Notes: a model not told the origin generated them from the sequence alone. 12,711 nucleotides of DNA from Ignavibacteriaceae bacterium (GCA_025449775.1 JANWIS010000072.1:1-12711); one strand, 5' to 3'; numbered from the stretch's first letter, positions 1-7,937 are shown. Made by a program: numbers and translations.

Positions 1-314
1 CCGATCAGCTTGTTCTGATCATTAACTACAGTATTCACAGCACCTATAATTGATGCCTCTTCTGAAAGTTCATCAAGTAAATTTATAATTTTTTCTTTAT
101 GAGGAAGAGTAACATTTAATCCTTTAAATCTGAGAGATGTAATTCCTGCAACAGAGCTTTTCAAATTTTCCGGTGGTACATCAAAAGCAAGATAGATGCA
201 ATTCACTCCCATTATCGCAAGAGCATTATTTTGTATAAACGGGGAATAAGAATGTTTTATCGGGTGACCGATAAGGCCAATAATTTCAGCATTTGAAAAA
301 TAAGAATTGTTCAT
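1..314 (-). CDS. aroE: Shikimate dehydrogenase, N-terminal part (cut by window edge)
   Basis: Enzyme of aromatic amino acid synthesis that reduces 3-dehydroshikimate to shikimate with NADPH in the cytoplasm. Only the first 104 codons are in the window; the gene runs off the left edge. Visible family marks are the N-terminal GLIGHPIKHSYSP stretch (residues 13-25) with the SYS shikimate-binding serines at 22-24, GLNVTLPHK at 65-73 with the expected catalytic lysine K73, and GAVNT at 91-95. The NADP-binding half is not visible. The ATG at 314 is preceded by AGAGG at a suitable distance. The gene lies 65 bases downstream of the TPR gene on the same strand, so the two are probably cotranscribed; a perfect inverted repeat lies between them. 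Identity is secure from the three motifs; completeness cannot be judged. Confidence 0.95.
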   Translation of the reverse strand, partial: MNNSYFSNAEIIGLIGHPIKHSYSPFIQNNALAIMGVNCIYLAFDVPPENLKSSVAGITSLRFKGLNVTLPHKEKIINLLDELSEEASIIGAVNTVVNDQNKLI

Positions 315-325
315 ATGTGCCCTCT

Positions 326-350
326 GAAGATTAATTGGATTTTAATCTTC
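326..350 (-). promoter_or_regulatory. Inverted repeat in the aroE leader
   Basis: A perfect 9-base inverted repeat (GAAGATTAA / TTAATCTTC) with a 7-base loop lies between the TPR gene and aroE, ending about two bases before the AGAGG ribosome binding site of aroE. Read on the minus strand it is not followed by a T-tract, so it does not look like an intrinsic terminator. It could be an operator, a processing site or an RNA hairpin that affects aroE translation. The symmetry is seen directly; any function is inference, and AT-rich DNA makes such repeats fairly common. Confidence 0.4.
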
Positions 351-379
351 TTTAAAAAGAATCCTGTTTTGTAACCCGG

Positions 380-1798
380 TTAGTTTTCGCCCAAAAGTTT
401 CTTAAACAATTTTGAAGACTTAATTTCAGGATAATCGTTTGTAAATTCTGTCTGAATACTTGGATCAAGCTCGAACGCTCTCTTCAAGCACTGTAAAGCT
501 TCTCCGGTTCTTCTAAGTATAAAATTAACTTTTGCCTTTTCATAAATGGCTTTTGCATCATCTTCTCTGAGCATAATACATTTATCAAATGCTTCTAATG
601 CACTAAGCCATTCTCCAAGCTCAAGATAAGTTTCGGCGAGAGTAAACCATATATCATAATTTTCCGGAGAAATTTTTAACGCACGTGTATAACTGCTTAC
701 TGCTTCTTTTAATTTACCTAAAGAATATTCAAGATCAGCTTTTGCATACCATGCTTCCACACTATCCTGCACAAGTGCTACAGCTTTATTGAAATCTCTC
801 AATGCAAGCTGGTACTTTCCTGAAGCATCATAACAGTAACCTCGTGCAAGATAAGCTTCGTAATAATTGCTGTTATTTTTTATTGCTTCATTATAAAACT
901 TTATTGCATTTTTTAAATCGCTCAGTTCTTCATAAAGATTACCGATGTTGAAGCAAGTAGCATCATCACTCTTATCTATTTCATGTGCTTTCTTAAAACT
1001 TTCCAAAGCTTCCGCGTATCGTTCAAGCTCTGCAAGTATATTTCCTTTATTGAACCAGGCACTTGCAAAATCATCCCGGATAGAAACTGCTAACTCATAA
1101 CTATTTATTGCCTGTTCAAACTTTTCAAGCTTGGAAAGAATTATTCCCCGGTTATACCATCCATTCGGATTATATGGTTCAAGTTCAAGAAATTTATCAT
1201 AAGAAATAAGCGCATTCTGGTAATCGTGCATGTTTTCATAACAAAAACCGATCTCGTAATGTGCTTCAGAATAACTTGAGTTTAATTCAATAACTTTTTT
1301 AAGATATAATATGGCTTTTTCAAATTCTTCATTCCGTTGGTATAAAATTCCCAGGCTGTAAAGTGCATCTTCATTGTTAGGATCTTTGGAGAGTGCATTG
1401 TTTAAAGTTTCTTTTGCCCGTGTGATTAAGCCATTGTTTTCTTCTGCAATTGATCTGTGAACAAGTGCTTCTGAATCCCCCGGATTTAATGAAAGTGCTT
1501 TATTGAAGCATTCAATCGATTCATCGAACCGACCTGTTGAATTGAGAAATAATCCTTTTTTTATCCAGTATTCTGAATTATAGGGAGCAATTTCAAGCAA
1601 AGCATTTACAAGAAACAAACCGTCTTCATTCAGCTCTTTATCTAAACACGATTGAATTACTTCTTCGAATTTTTCAAAATATCCATATACAGTTCCGCTA
1701 TCAACTAATTTTCTGCATTCATCAATTTCTGCCCTCAGGTTGCTGTTTTGATTCTCAGATGAACCTTCGGTTTCAAATTCTTCATCAAAGAAACTCAT
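380..1798 (-). CDS. Tetratricopeptide repeat (TPR) protein, aroE-linked
   Basis: A 472-residue protein built almost wholly of TPR repeats. After an acidic N-terminus (residues 1-40), eleven consecutive 34-residue repeats run without any insertion from about residue 75 to 448. Each starts near a W/Y/L-x-x-x-G type helix and carries the A-[IL]-x-x-[FY] pattern in helix B. Residues 41-74 look like a degenerate extra repeat of the same length, and a 24-residue tail ends in FKKLLGEN. There is no signal peptide, membrane segment or fused catalytic domain, so it is probably a cytoplasmic protein-protein scaffold; partners are unknown. The start is ATG with AAGGA (1805-1809) upstream. It lies upstream of aroE on the same strand. 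From memory, TPR proteins near aroE occur in some Bacteroidota, but I cannot verify orthology here. The TPR call is sure; the biological role is not known. Confidence 0.93.
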   Translation of the reverse strand: MSFFDEEFETEGSSENQNSNLRAEIDECRKLVDSGTVYGYFEKFEEVIQSCLDKELNEDGLFLVNALLEIAPYNSEYWIKKGLFLNSTGRFDESIECFNKALSLNPGDSEALVHRSIAEENNGLITRAKETLNNALSKDPNNEDALYSLGILYQRNEEFEKAILYLKKVIELNSSYSEAHYEIGFCYENMHDYQNALISYDKFLELEPYNPNGWYNRGIILSKLEKFEQAINSYELAVSIRDDFASAWFNKGNILAELERYAEALESFKKAHEIDKSDDATCFNIGNLYEELSDLKNAIKFYNEAIKNNSNYYEAYLARGYCYDASGKYQLALRDFNKAVALVQDSVEAWYAKADLEYSLGKLKEAVSSYTRALKISPENYDIWFTLAETYLELGEWLSALEAFDKCIMLREDDAKAIYEKAKVNFILRRTGEALQCLKRAFELDPSIQTEFTNDYPEIKSSKLFKKLLGEN

Positions 1799-1839
1799 TT
1801 ACATTCCTTATAAATTATTCCACAAAAAATGTATTATTT

Positions 1840-1871
1840 AAAAAAACTAAAAACAAGAACTGTTCCAATTC
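1840..1871 (-). terminator. Possible Rho-independent terminator after sucC
   Basis: On the minus strand, GAATTG and CAGTTC form a 6-base stem (one G-T pair) with a GAA loop at 1857-1871, followed by a T-rich run interrupted by a few other bases at 1840-1856. It lies about 90 bases past the sucC stop and ends some 40 bases before the TPR start, where a terminator would be expected. The stem is short and low in GC, so termination may be weak or absent. Confidence 0.35.
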
Positions 1872-1963
1872 GTAGATTATTGAAATTTTGATAAAGCAGC
1901 CATCCGGTAAGTAAAAAAATACCCTGATTCAATAGAGAAGAAATTTTAACCAGTTAGGAACTG

Positions 1964-3178
1964 TCACTTCTTTAATACAGATGTAACTTTTTTAGCTGCA
2001 TCGGAAAATGATTCTGCAACTTCAAAATGAAGTCCGGATTCTTTAAGAAGAACCCCAGCTTCTTTTGCATTTGTTCCTTCAAGTCTTACAACAATCGGAA
2101 CCTTAACATGCATTTCTTTCGCAGCATCAATTACACCTTGTGCAACTCTGTCGCATCGGACTATTCCGCCAAAAATATTAATCAATATTGCTTTAACATT
2201 TTTGTCTGAGAGAATGATCTTAAATCCGCTTGCAACAGTTTGTTTGTTAGCCCCACCGCCAACATCTAGAAAATTTGCAGGTTCACCACCGGCAAGTTTA
2301 ATAATATCCATTGTTGCCATTGCTAATCCTGCACCATTTACCATACAGCCAACATTTCCGTCAAGCTTTATATAATTAAGGTTGAATTTTGAAGCTTCGA
2401 TTTCAAGCGGATCTTCCTCATTCAGATCACGGTAAGCAGCAATTTCGGGATGACGGTAAATAGCGTTGTCGTCAAAATTCATTTTTGCATCGAGTGCAAC
2501 AACCCGATCATCGTTTGTAATAATTAATGGATTAATTTCCAGAAGCGATGCATCAGTCTGTTCATAAGCTGTATAAAGTGATTTAATAAATGGTAAAAAA
2601 CTTTTAAATGCATTCCCTTCTAAATTTAAAGCAAAAGCCAGTCTGCGTGCCTGGTAAGCTTGCAATCCTACTGAAGGATCAACCCACTCTTTAATAATTT
2701 TTTCTGGAGTTTCTTCAGCAACTTTTTCAATTTCAACTCCGCCTTCAATTGATACCATAATTACATTCTTCGAAACAGCACGGTCAAGTAGAATTCCTAA
2801 ATACAGTTCCTTTTTATAATCTAAACCTTCGGTGATGAATAATGTTTTAACAATTTTTCCTTCAGGTCCTGTTTGATGTGTTACAAGCAGATTTCCTAAA
2901 ATCTTCTGAGCAAATTCTTTTGCTTTATCTACAGATGTAGTAAACTTTACACCTCCATCAAGTATCAGTTCATTTCGGTTCGATGGATTATACAATTTGC
3001 CTTTACCTCTTCCACCAGCATGAATCTGTGACTTTACAACGAACTGATTAATACCTCTCTGCTGAAGCTGAGCAATTGCATTATCTAACTCATTTAAATT
3101 TTTAATTGCAATCCCTTCCTGAACAGGGACATTAAATTTCTTTAACGTTTCTTTTGCCTGGTACTCGTGAATTTTCAT
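1964..3178 (-). CDS. sucC: Succinyl-CoA ligase (ADP-forming) beta subunit
   Basis: Beta subunit of the TCA-cycle enzyme that interconverts succinyl-CoA and succinate with formation of a nucleoside triphosphate; it works with the alpha subunit SucD. The 404-residue protein has the ATP-grasp N-terminus MKIHEYQAKE, the nucleotide-binding QIHAGGRGKG (51-60), the metal-site EINP (214-217) and D230, and the C-terminal ligase domain with GCMVNGAGLAMATMD (277-291), NFLDVGGGA (302-310) and NIFGGIVRCD (334-343). It is longer than the E. coli protein (388) mainly because about 15 extra residues follow GRGKG, around 61-76. The ATG is preceded by AAAGG about six bases upstream. No sucD is adjacent: the upstream neighbour is pruA and the downstream one the TPR gene, so the alpha subunit must be encoded outside this window. 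Whether ADP or GDP is preferred cannot be told from sequence alone. Confidence 0.97.
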   Translation of the reverse strand: MKIHEYQAKETLKKFNVPVQEGIAIKNLNELDNAIAQLQQRGINQFVVKSQIHAGGRGKGKLYNPSNRNELILDGGVKFTTSVDKAKEFAQKILGNLLVTHQTGPEGKIVKTLFITEGLDYKKELYLGILLDRAVSKNVIMVSIEGGVEIEKVAEETPEKIIKEWVDPSVGLQAYQARRLAFALNLEGNAFKSFLPFIKSLYTAYEQTDASLLEINPLIITNDDRVVALDAKMNFDDNAIYRHPEIAAYRDLNEEDPLEIEASKFNLNYIKLDGNVGCMVNGAGLAMATMDIIKLAGGEPANFLDVGGGANKQTVASGFKIILSDKNVKAILINIFGGIVRCDRVAQGVIDAAKEMHVKVPIVVRLEGTNAKEAGVLLKESGLHFEVAESFSDAAKKVTSVLKK

Positions 3179-3246
3179 TCTAAACCTTTAACTGTATTAA
3201 GAGATGATTGTTACACTTAGTCTGGTGAAGTATGACAACAACATTT

Positions 3247-3281
3247 AAAAAATAAAGTCATTCCTCAATAAGCTCAGGATG
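3247..3281 (-). terminator. Terminator-like hairpin, probably from a dispersed repeat, after pruA
   Basis: Just past the pruA stop, the minus strand reads CATCCT, a ten-base loop, then AGGAATG (3259-3281), a hairpin of six pairs with one bulged A. A T-rich tract (TTTATTTTTT, 3247-3256) follows three bases further on. This has the layout of an intrinsic terminator for pruA. The hairpin also resembles, from memory, the short 'CATCCTGAGCTTGTCGAAGGATG' type palindromic repeats scattered between genes in many Bacteroidota and related genomes; that part is recollection, not a search result. Confidence 0.55.
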
Positions 3282-3295
3282 GTATCAATAACATT

Positions 3296-4927
3296 TTATT
3301 TCGCATCCATAAAAGGATAACGCCAATCCTTTGCAGGATCGAAAGTTTCTTTAATTGTTCTTGCAGTCATCCATCGCATCAGGTTAATAGCACTTCCTGC
3401 TTTGTCATTAGTTCCTGAAGCTCTTCCACCGCCAAACGGCTGCTGACCGACTACGGCTCCAGTTGGTTTGTCATTTATATAGAAGTTGCCTGCGGCATTT
3501 CTTAACCTGCTTGACATCTTTACTATAGCTTTCCGATCCTGTGCAAATATCGCTCCTGTTAATGCATAAGGAGAGGATTCATCGCACAATGTTAAAGCTT
3601 CATCAAGCTTATTATCATCATAAACATATATCGTCAGAACCGGGCCAAATATTTCTTCTTCCATCGTTTTAAATTTCGGATTTGTAGTTACAATCGTAGT
3701 CGGCTCGATAAAATATCCTTTGGAGTCATCAAAGTTACCGCCGGTGATGATCTCCGCTTCTTTAGAACTTTTTGCAAACTTAATGTAATCTGTAATTGAA
3801 TCGAATGCACCTTTATCAATTACTGCACCCATAAAGTTTGTGAAATCTTCTACATCCCCCATTTTTATTTTTTTGATTTCAGCTACATACTTTTCTTTAA
3901 ACTCTTTCCAGATAGATTTTGGAACATAAATTCTCGATGCAGCAGAACATTTCTGACCCTGGTATTCAAAAGCGCCGCGTAAAGCAGCAACTACAAGAGC
4001 ATCAACATCTGCTGAGCCATGAGCGAAGATAAAATCTTTACCCCCTGTTTCACCGACAATGCGAGGATAATATTTCATCTTCGGAAGGTTATCGGAAATG
4101 AGCTTCCACATATTCTGAAAAACACTAGTCGAGCCTGTAAAATGAATTCCTGCAAGATTCGGATTTGTCATTGCCGGTGTTCCAACCTGTCCTCCTGAAC
4201 CGGGAACAAAATTTATTACTCCTTTCGGTAAGCCGGCTTCTTCAAATAATTTCATTAAATAATATGCTGAATAAACTGCACTCGATGCAGGTTTCCACAA
4301 GCTTACATTACCGACAATTGCCGGTGCTGTTGGAAGATTGCCTGCAATAGAAGTAAAGTTGAAAGGAGTAATTGCAAAAATATAACCTTCGAGTGGTCTG
4401 TATTCAGATCTGTTCCACATTCCTTCAGAAGAATACGGCTGCTCTTCCATCAGCTTTGCCATGAAGTAGCAATTAAATCTATAGAAGTCAATAAGTTCAG
4501 CAGCAGAATCGATCTCTGCCTGATAAACAGTTTTTGATTGACCTAGCATTGTTGCCGCATTTATAGTTGAACGCCATGGACCTGCAAGTAAATCTGCAAT
4601 TTTCAGAAAAACTGAAACACGATGTTCCCATGGCATTACTGACCACTCTTTATAAGCTTCAAGGGCTGCTTCAATTGCCATGTCAACTTCTTTTTTACTC
4701 GCTTTATGAAAAACACCAAGCACATGACTGTGATTATGTGGAATTCTCATTTCCTCGGTATTGCCTGTTTTTACTTCTTCACCGCCGATTATTAATGGAA
4801 CTTCGATCTGTTTTGATTTTAATTCTGCTAACTTTTTCTTTAATTCTTCTCTTTCCGGACTGCCCGGTTTGTAGGATTTTATTGGTTCATTGATTGGATG
4901 TGTTACTTTGAAATATGCGTTGGACAT
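3296..4927 (-). CDS. pruA: 1-Pyrroline-5-carboxylate dehydrogenase (L-glutamate gamma-semialdehyde dehydrogenase)
   Basis: NAD-dependent aldehyde dehydrogenase that oxidises glutamate semialdehyde, in equilibrium with P5C, to glutamate: the second step of proline breakdown. With the start chosen here it has 543 residues, the usual size for the stand-alone ALDH4A1-like type. Motifs (in this numbering) are PFNFTS at 188-193, FTGST at 263-267 for the nucleotide, GETGGKDF with the general base E293, and EYQGQKCSAASR with the catalytic cysteine C327. EEEIFGPVLTIYVY and PFGGGRASGTNDKAG follow in the C-terminal half. A longer reading from TTG at 4939 exists, but ATG at 4927 has GAGGAA four bases upstream and starts MSNAYFKV, so I chose it. 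No proline dehydrogenase is adjacent, unlike fused PutA; it must be encoded elsewhere if proline is degraded. The gene is divergent from the acyl-CoA synthetase gene. Confidence 0.94.
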   Translation of the reverse strand: MSNAYFKVTHPINEPIKSYKPGSPEREELKKKLAELKSKQIEVPLIIGGEEVKTGNTEEMRIPHNHSHVLGVFHKASKKEVDMAIEAALEAYKEWSVMPWEHRVSVFLKIADLLAGPWRSTINAATMLGQSKTVYQAEIDSAAELIDFYRFNCYFMAKLMEEQPYSSEGMWNRSEYRPLEGYIFAITPFNFTSIAGNLPTAPAIVGNVSLWKPASSAVYSAYYLMKLFEEAGLPKGVINFVPGSGGQVGTPAMTNPNLAGIHFTGSTSVFQNMWKLISDNLPKMKYYPRIVGETGGKDFIFAHGSADVDALVVAALRGAFEYQGQKCSAASRIYVPKSIWKEFKEKYVAEIKKIKMGDVEDFTNFMGAVIDKGAFDSITDYIKFAKSSKEAEIITGGNFDDSKGYFIEPTTIVTTNPKFKTMEEEIFGPVLTIYVYDDNKLDEALTLCDESSPYALTGAIFAQDRKAIVKMSSRLRNAAGNFYINDKPTGAVVGQQPFGGGRASGTNDKAGSAINLMRWMTARTIKETFDPAKDWRYPFMDAK

Positions 4928-4931
4928 TAAT

Positions 4932-4937
4932 TTCCTC
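4932..4937 (-). promoter_or_regulatory. Ribosome binding site that sets the pruA start
   Basis: GAGGAA on the minus strand lies four bases before ATG at 4927. It overlaps the TTG at 4937-4939 that would open a longer frame, which makes the TTG an unlikely start because its own upstream region lacks a Shine-Dalgarno sequence. Confidence 0.7.
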
Positions 4938-5113
4938 AAAATTTATAAATGCGTGTAGAAAATTACCGGTTTTGGTTTTGATAAGCAATTTAAAGTGATA
5001 GTAAATACAACTTCTCCAGCAATTGAATCTGCGCAGTTAACTCTTTGGATTTTATAGATTTGGTGTTATTTTTAATCGAAAAGATTTAGTCAAAGCGAAT
5101 ATTTAATCTCACC

Positions 5114-5144
5114 TTGACAATTAAAGAAATTTAAAATCTTTTAT
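5114..5144 (+). promoter_or_regulatory. Weak promoter candidate for the acyl-CoA synthetase gene
   Basis: In the 243-base divergent gap (4928-5170) a perfect TTGACA box occurs at 5114-5119 on the plus strand, 52 bases before the start codon. No good -10 box lies at 17 bases; the best match is TTTTAT at 5139-5144 with a 19-base spacer, a spacing closer to that reported for Bacteroidota promoters. The rest of this gap shows no ORF or convincing RNA structure. Confidence 0.3.
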
Positions 5145-5170
5145 TTTATTAATTTTTACAATCATCAAAA

Positions 5171-6994
5171 ATGCCTCTGCAAAATGCAATAACAACTATT
5201 CCATCACTTTATAAATTTATCCTTTCAGAATATGGCAACATGGAAGGAAAATTTCTTTTAAAACTAAAAACAGATGGTCTGTATAAAGGAATAACTTACC
5301 GGGAATTCAAAGAGCAGACAGAATTATTTGCGTACGGACTTAATTCACTCGGGTTAAAAAGAAACGATAAGATCTCCATCATTTCAGAAAACAAACCTGA
5401 ATGGGTTTATGCAGATATGGCAATGCAGATGTTGGGGATTATTAACGTCCCGCTTTATCCTTCTCTAACTTCAGATTCAATAGAGTATATTCTTAATGAT
5501 TCAGAATCAAAAGCAATTATCGTTTCAACTAGCTTCCAGCTTAATAAAGTTCTTAAAATAAATAAAAACTGCAAGCATCTTCAACATATAATTATTTTTA
5601 ATGAGGATGATGAAGGATCTTCTGAAAATAATGTTCTTACTTTCAAACGAGTTCAAGAGCAGGGAAAAAATCTTCAAAATAATAAACCCGACTTTTTGAA
5701 AAAATCATCTGAAGAGATTCAAGAAAATGATATTTGTACAATCATTTACACATCCGGGACAACAGGTGAACCGAAAGGAGTAATCCTGACTCACAAAAAT
5801 ATAATTTCAAATGTCATCGGAGCTTTAGAAGTTTTTCCTATTAATCACAATGATGTGTTTCTATCTTTCCTTCCACTCTGCCATATCTTTGAACGAATGG
5901 CTGGATATTACACAGCTTTTGCAGCGGGTGCTACAATTTATTATGCTGAAAGCATCGAAAAAGTAGCTACAAATCTGCAGGAAGCAAAGCCAACTTTGAT
6001 GACTTCAGTTCCAAGGTTTTTCGAAAGAATGCAATCACGAATATTAAAAAATGTAGAGACTCAATCTCCCACCAAACAAAAAATTTTTCATTGGGCGGTT
6101 GAGACAGGCAAACGTATGGCTATAGCAAAGAAGAAAGGATCGGTTCCAATTACACTTTCTCTCAAACACAAGATTGCTGATAGACTTGTATTTAAAAAAC
6201 TCCGTGAACGTACAGGCGGAAGATTAAGATTTTTTATTTCTGGTGGCGCAGCATTATCAAAAGATCTGGGAGAATTTTTTGAAGCTGTTGGAATCCAGAT
6301 AGTTGAAGGTTATGGTTTAACTGAATCTTCTCCAGTAATTTCTGCAAACAGACCTGATGATTATAAATTTGGAACTGTAGGAAAACCGATTCCGGGTGTG
6401 GAAGTTAAAATTGCTTCAGATGGTGAGATACTCGCACGAGGACCAAACATTATGCAAGGCTATTTTAAGAAGAAAAAAGAAACAGATGAAACTATAATAA
6501 ATGGCTGGCTTCATACTGGAGATATCGGTGTGTTCGATCAGGAGGGATTCCTGATGATAACTGACAGGAAAAAACATTTATTTAAAACGTCTGCAGGAAA
6601 ATATATTGCCCCGACTCCTATTGAAAATATTTTCCTTACGAGTAAATTCATCGACCAATTTATGCTTATCGGCGACAGGCGAATGTTTCTAAGTGCACTT
6701 ATCGTACCGGATTATGAAGCGTTAAAAGAATATGCAGATGCTCATAAAATACCTTACGCAAATGAATCGGAATTGACAAAGGATGAAAGAATATACAAGC
6801 TGATTGAAGATGATATGCTAAAGCTTCAGAAAAAACTTGCTAATTACGAACGTGTAAGAAAATTTGCTTTGCTTGATAAACCGTTCACTATTGAAACGGG
6901 TGAAATTACGCCAAGTCTGAAAATTAAGCGGAAAGTTGTTGAAGAAAAGTATGGTAATTTGATTGAGAAAATGTATACAAGTCTGGAAAAGTAA
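5171..6994 (+). CDS. Long-chain fatty-acid--CoA ligase (AMP-forming, FAA1/COG1022 type)
   Basis: Activates fatty acids to acyl-CoA through an acyl-AMP intermediate, feeding lipid synthesis or beta-oxidation. At 607 residues it has the length typical of the FAA1-like branch of the adenylate-forming family. The P-loop-like motif TIIYTSGTTGEPKG lies at 190-203, FISGGAAL at 355-362, EGYGLTESSP at 379-388, GWLHTGDIG at 445-453 with the ribose-binding aspartate D451, and DRKKHLFKTSAGKYIAP at 465-481. A C-terminal TPSLKIKRK (580-588) contains the lysine expected for adenylation. No membrane segment is evident. The ATG has an A-rich leader without a clear Shine-Dalgarno sequence. It is a single-gene unit: divergent from pruA and convergent with the inositol-phosphatase gene. 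The chain length accepted cannot be read from the sequence; fadD would be a loose name, so no symbol is given. Confidence 0.93.
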   Translation: MPLQNAITTIPSLYKFILSEYGNMEGKFLLKLKTDGLYKGITYREFKEQTELFAYGLNSLGLKRNDKISIISENKPEWVYADMAMQMLGIINVPLYPSLTSDSIEYILNDSESKAIIVSTSFQLNKVLKINKNCKHLQHIIIFNEDDEGSSENNVLTFKRVQEQGKNLQNNKPDFLKKSSEEIQENDICTIIYTSGTTGEPKGVILTHKNIISNVIGALEVFPINHNDVFLSFLPLCHIFERMAGYYTAFAAGATIYYAESIEKVATNLQEAKPTLMTSVPRFFERMQSRILKNVETQSPTKQKIFHWAVETGKRMAIAKKKGSVPITLSLKHKIADRLVFKKLRERTGGRLRFFISGGAALSKDLGEFFEAVGIQIVEGYGLTESSPVISANRPDDYKFGTVGKPIPGVEVKIASDGEILARGPNIMQGYFKKKKETDETIINGWLHTGDIGVFDQEGFLMITDRKKHLFKTSAGKYIAPTPIENIFLTSKFIDQFMLIGDRRMFLSALIVPDYEALKEYADAHKIPYANESELTKDERIYKLIEDDMLKLQKKLANYERVRKFALLDKPFTIETGEITPSLKIKRKVVEEKYGNLIEKMYTSLEK

Positions 6995-7001
6995 ATAACC
7001 T

Positions 7002-7769
7002 TTAAATATTTTTCATAACATCAATCATCTTTTGATGAACTAATTTATTTGAGCAAAGAATCCTTTTAGAATAAATATCAATTTTCTTTCCGTCAAAATC
7101 TGTAACAAAACCACCTGCTTCTTCAACTAAAAGTTTTCCTGCACAAATATCCCATGGATGAAGTGAAACCTCCCAGAATCCATCAAACACACCGGAGGCA
7201 ACATAACAGAAATCAATAGCTGCTGAGCCAAGCCTTCTTATTGCCCTGGCTGATTTCAAAAATTCAATAAATCTTTCAAAAGCTTTGTCGGGATTTTCTT
7301 TAACATTGTAAGGAAAACCGGTAACAAGTAAGCTGTGAGCGAGATTCGAATTTGTACTCACATTTATTTTTATTCCGTTTGCAAAACTTCCGTTGTTTTT
7401 TTCTGCTGAGTAAATAATATTTCTGTTAACATCATTAATTACTCCAGCAATCGTTTCTCCGTTTTTCATCAAACCAATTGATACGGAAAAAATCGGAAGT
7501 CCGTGAGCAAAATTTGTTGTTCCATCCAGCGGATCAATTACCCAAAGATATTCAGCTGTTTTATTTACATCACTTCCCTCTTCAGCAAGTATTCCGTGTG
7601 ACGGAAATTTTTTTCTTATAAAATCAGTGATAAGTTTTTCAGAAGCTTTATCTGTTTCTGTTACAAGGTTCAGTTCATTGGTTTTAAATTCGATTGAGTG
7701 AGTTTTACCAAAATCATTCCTTATTAACTCACCAGCTTCTTTAGATATTTCGATTAAGTCGTTTATCAT
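7002..7769 (-). CDS. suhB: Inositol-1-monophosphatase family protein
   Basis: A 255-residue Mg-dependent sugar-phosphate phosphatase of the IMPase fold. Metal-binding motifs are complete: LAEEGS with E64 (61-66), WVIDPLDGTTNFAHG with D79 and D82 (76-90), and HPWDICAGKLLVEEAGG with D207 (204-220). Substrates in this family include inositol 1-phosphate, histidinol phosphate and other sugar phosphates, so the physiological substrate is uncertain; suhB is the closest common name. A longer reading from TTG at 7856 adds 29 residues lacking family similarity and has no ribosome binding site. I chose ATG at 7769 because MINDLIEISKEAGELI matches the usual helix-1 start and gives the usual family length. 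The leader is A/T-rich without a Shine-Dalgarno sequence. Its stop is 7 bases from that of the convergent acyl-CoA synthetase gene, and it is divergent from lon. Confidence 0.9.
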   Translation of the reverse strand: MINDLIEISKEAGELIRNDFGKTHSIEFKTNELNLVTETDKASEKLITDFIRKKFPSHGILAEEGSDVNKTAEYLWVIDPLDGTTNFAHGLPIFSVSIGLMKNGETIAGVINDVNRNIIYSAEKNNGSFANGIKINVSTNSNLAHSLLVTGFPYNVKENPDKAFERFIEFLKSARAIRRLGSAAIDFCYVASGVFDGFWEVSLHPWDICAGKLLVEEAGGFVTDFDGKKIDIYSKRILCSNKLVHQKMIDVMKNI

Positions 7770-7872
7770 AAAATCATTTTTTGAATTCAAATATAAAATT
7801 AAATCGGCATTCTTCTTTTCCTGAAAGCTTTTTATGCATTGAATAATACCCTTCAAAGCAATTAAACATTCC

Positions 7873-7901
7873 TTGATAGCAGGAGGCTAAATTGATATAT
7901 T
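7873..7901 (+). promoter_or_regulatory. Sigma70-like promoter candidate for lon
   Basis: TTGATA (7873-7878) and TATATT (7896-7901) each match the bacterial vegetative consensus at five of six bases and are separated by exactly 17 bases. Transcription from here would begin near 7908 and give a leader of about 30 bases containing the lon ribosome binding site. No CIRCE-type heat-shock inverted repeat is visible. The boxes are seen directly; promoter activity is inferred, and the group's own sigma factor may prefer other boxes. Confidence 0.45.
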
Positions 7902-7923
7902 TCGACCTGACTAAAGGTTCAAT

Positions 7924-7930
7924 AAAGGAG
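7924..7930 (+). promoter_or_regulatory. Strong ribosome binding site that sets the TTG start of lon
   Basis: AAAGGAG ends seven bases before TTG at 7938. An in-frame TAA at 7923-7925 blocks any longer reading. The first in-frame ATG lies at residue 39, inside the conserved N-terminal stretch, and would remove the LPILPLRDIVIFP segment. Confidence 0.8.
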
Positions 7931-7937
7931 AATATTT

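Noticed and set aside
4567..4893. 108-codon plus-strand frame inside pruA
   Set aside because: Antisense to a conserved aldehyde dehydrogenase; leucine-rich shadow translation with no domain or ribosome binding site.
5029..5036. Palindrome CTGCGCAG in the pruA/acyl-CoA synthetase divergent gap, a possible operator
   Set aside because: Eight bases is too short to stand out, and it is not positioned over any convincing promoter.
7770..7856. 29-residue N-terminal extension of the inositol-phosphatase gene from TTG at 7856
   Set aside because: No ribosome binding site, no similarity to the family N-terminus, and an ATG at 7769 gives the usual family length.
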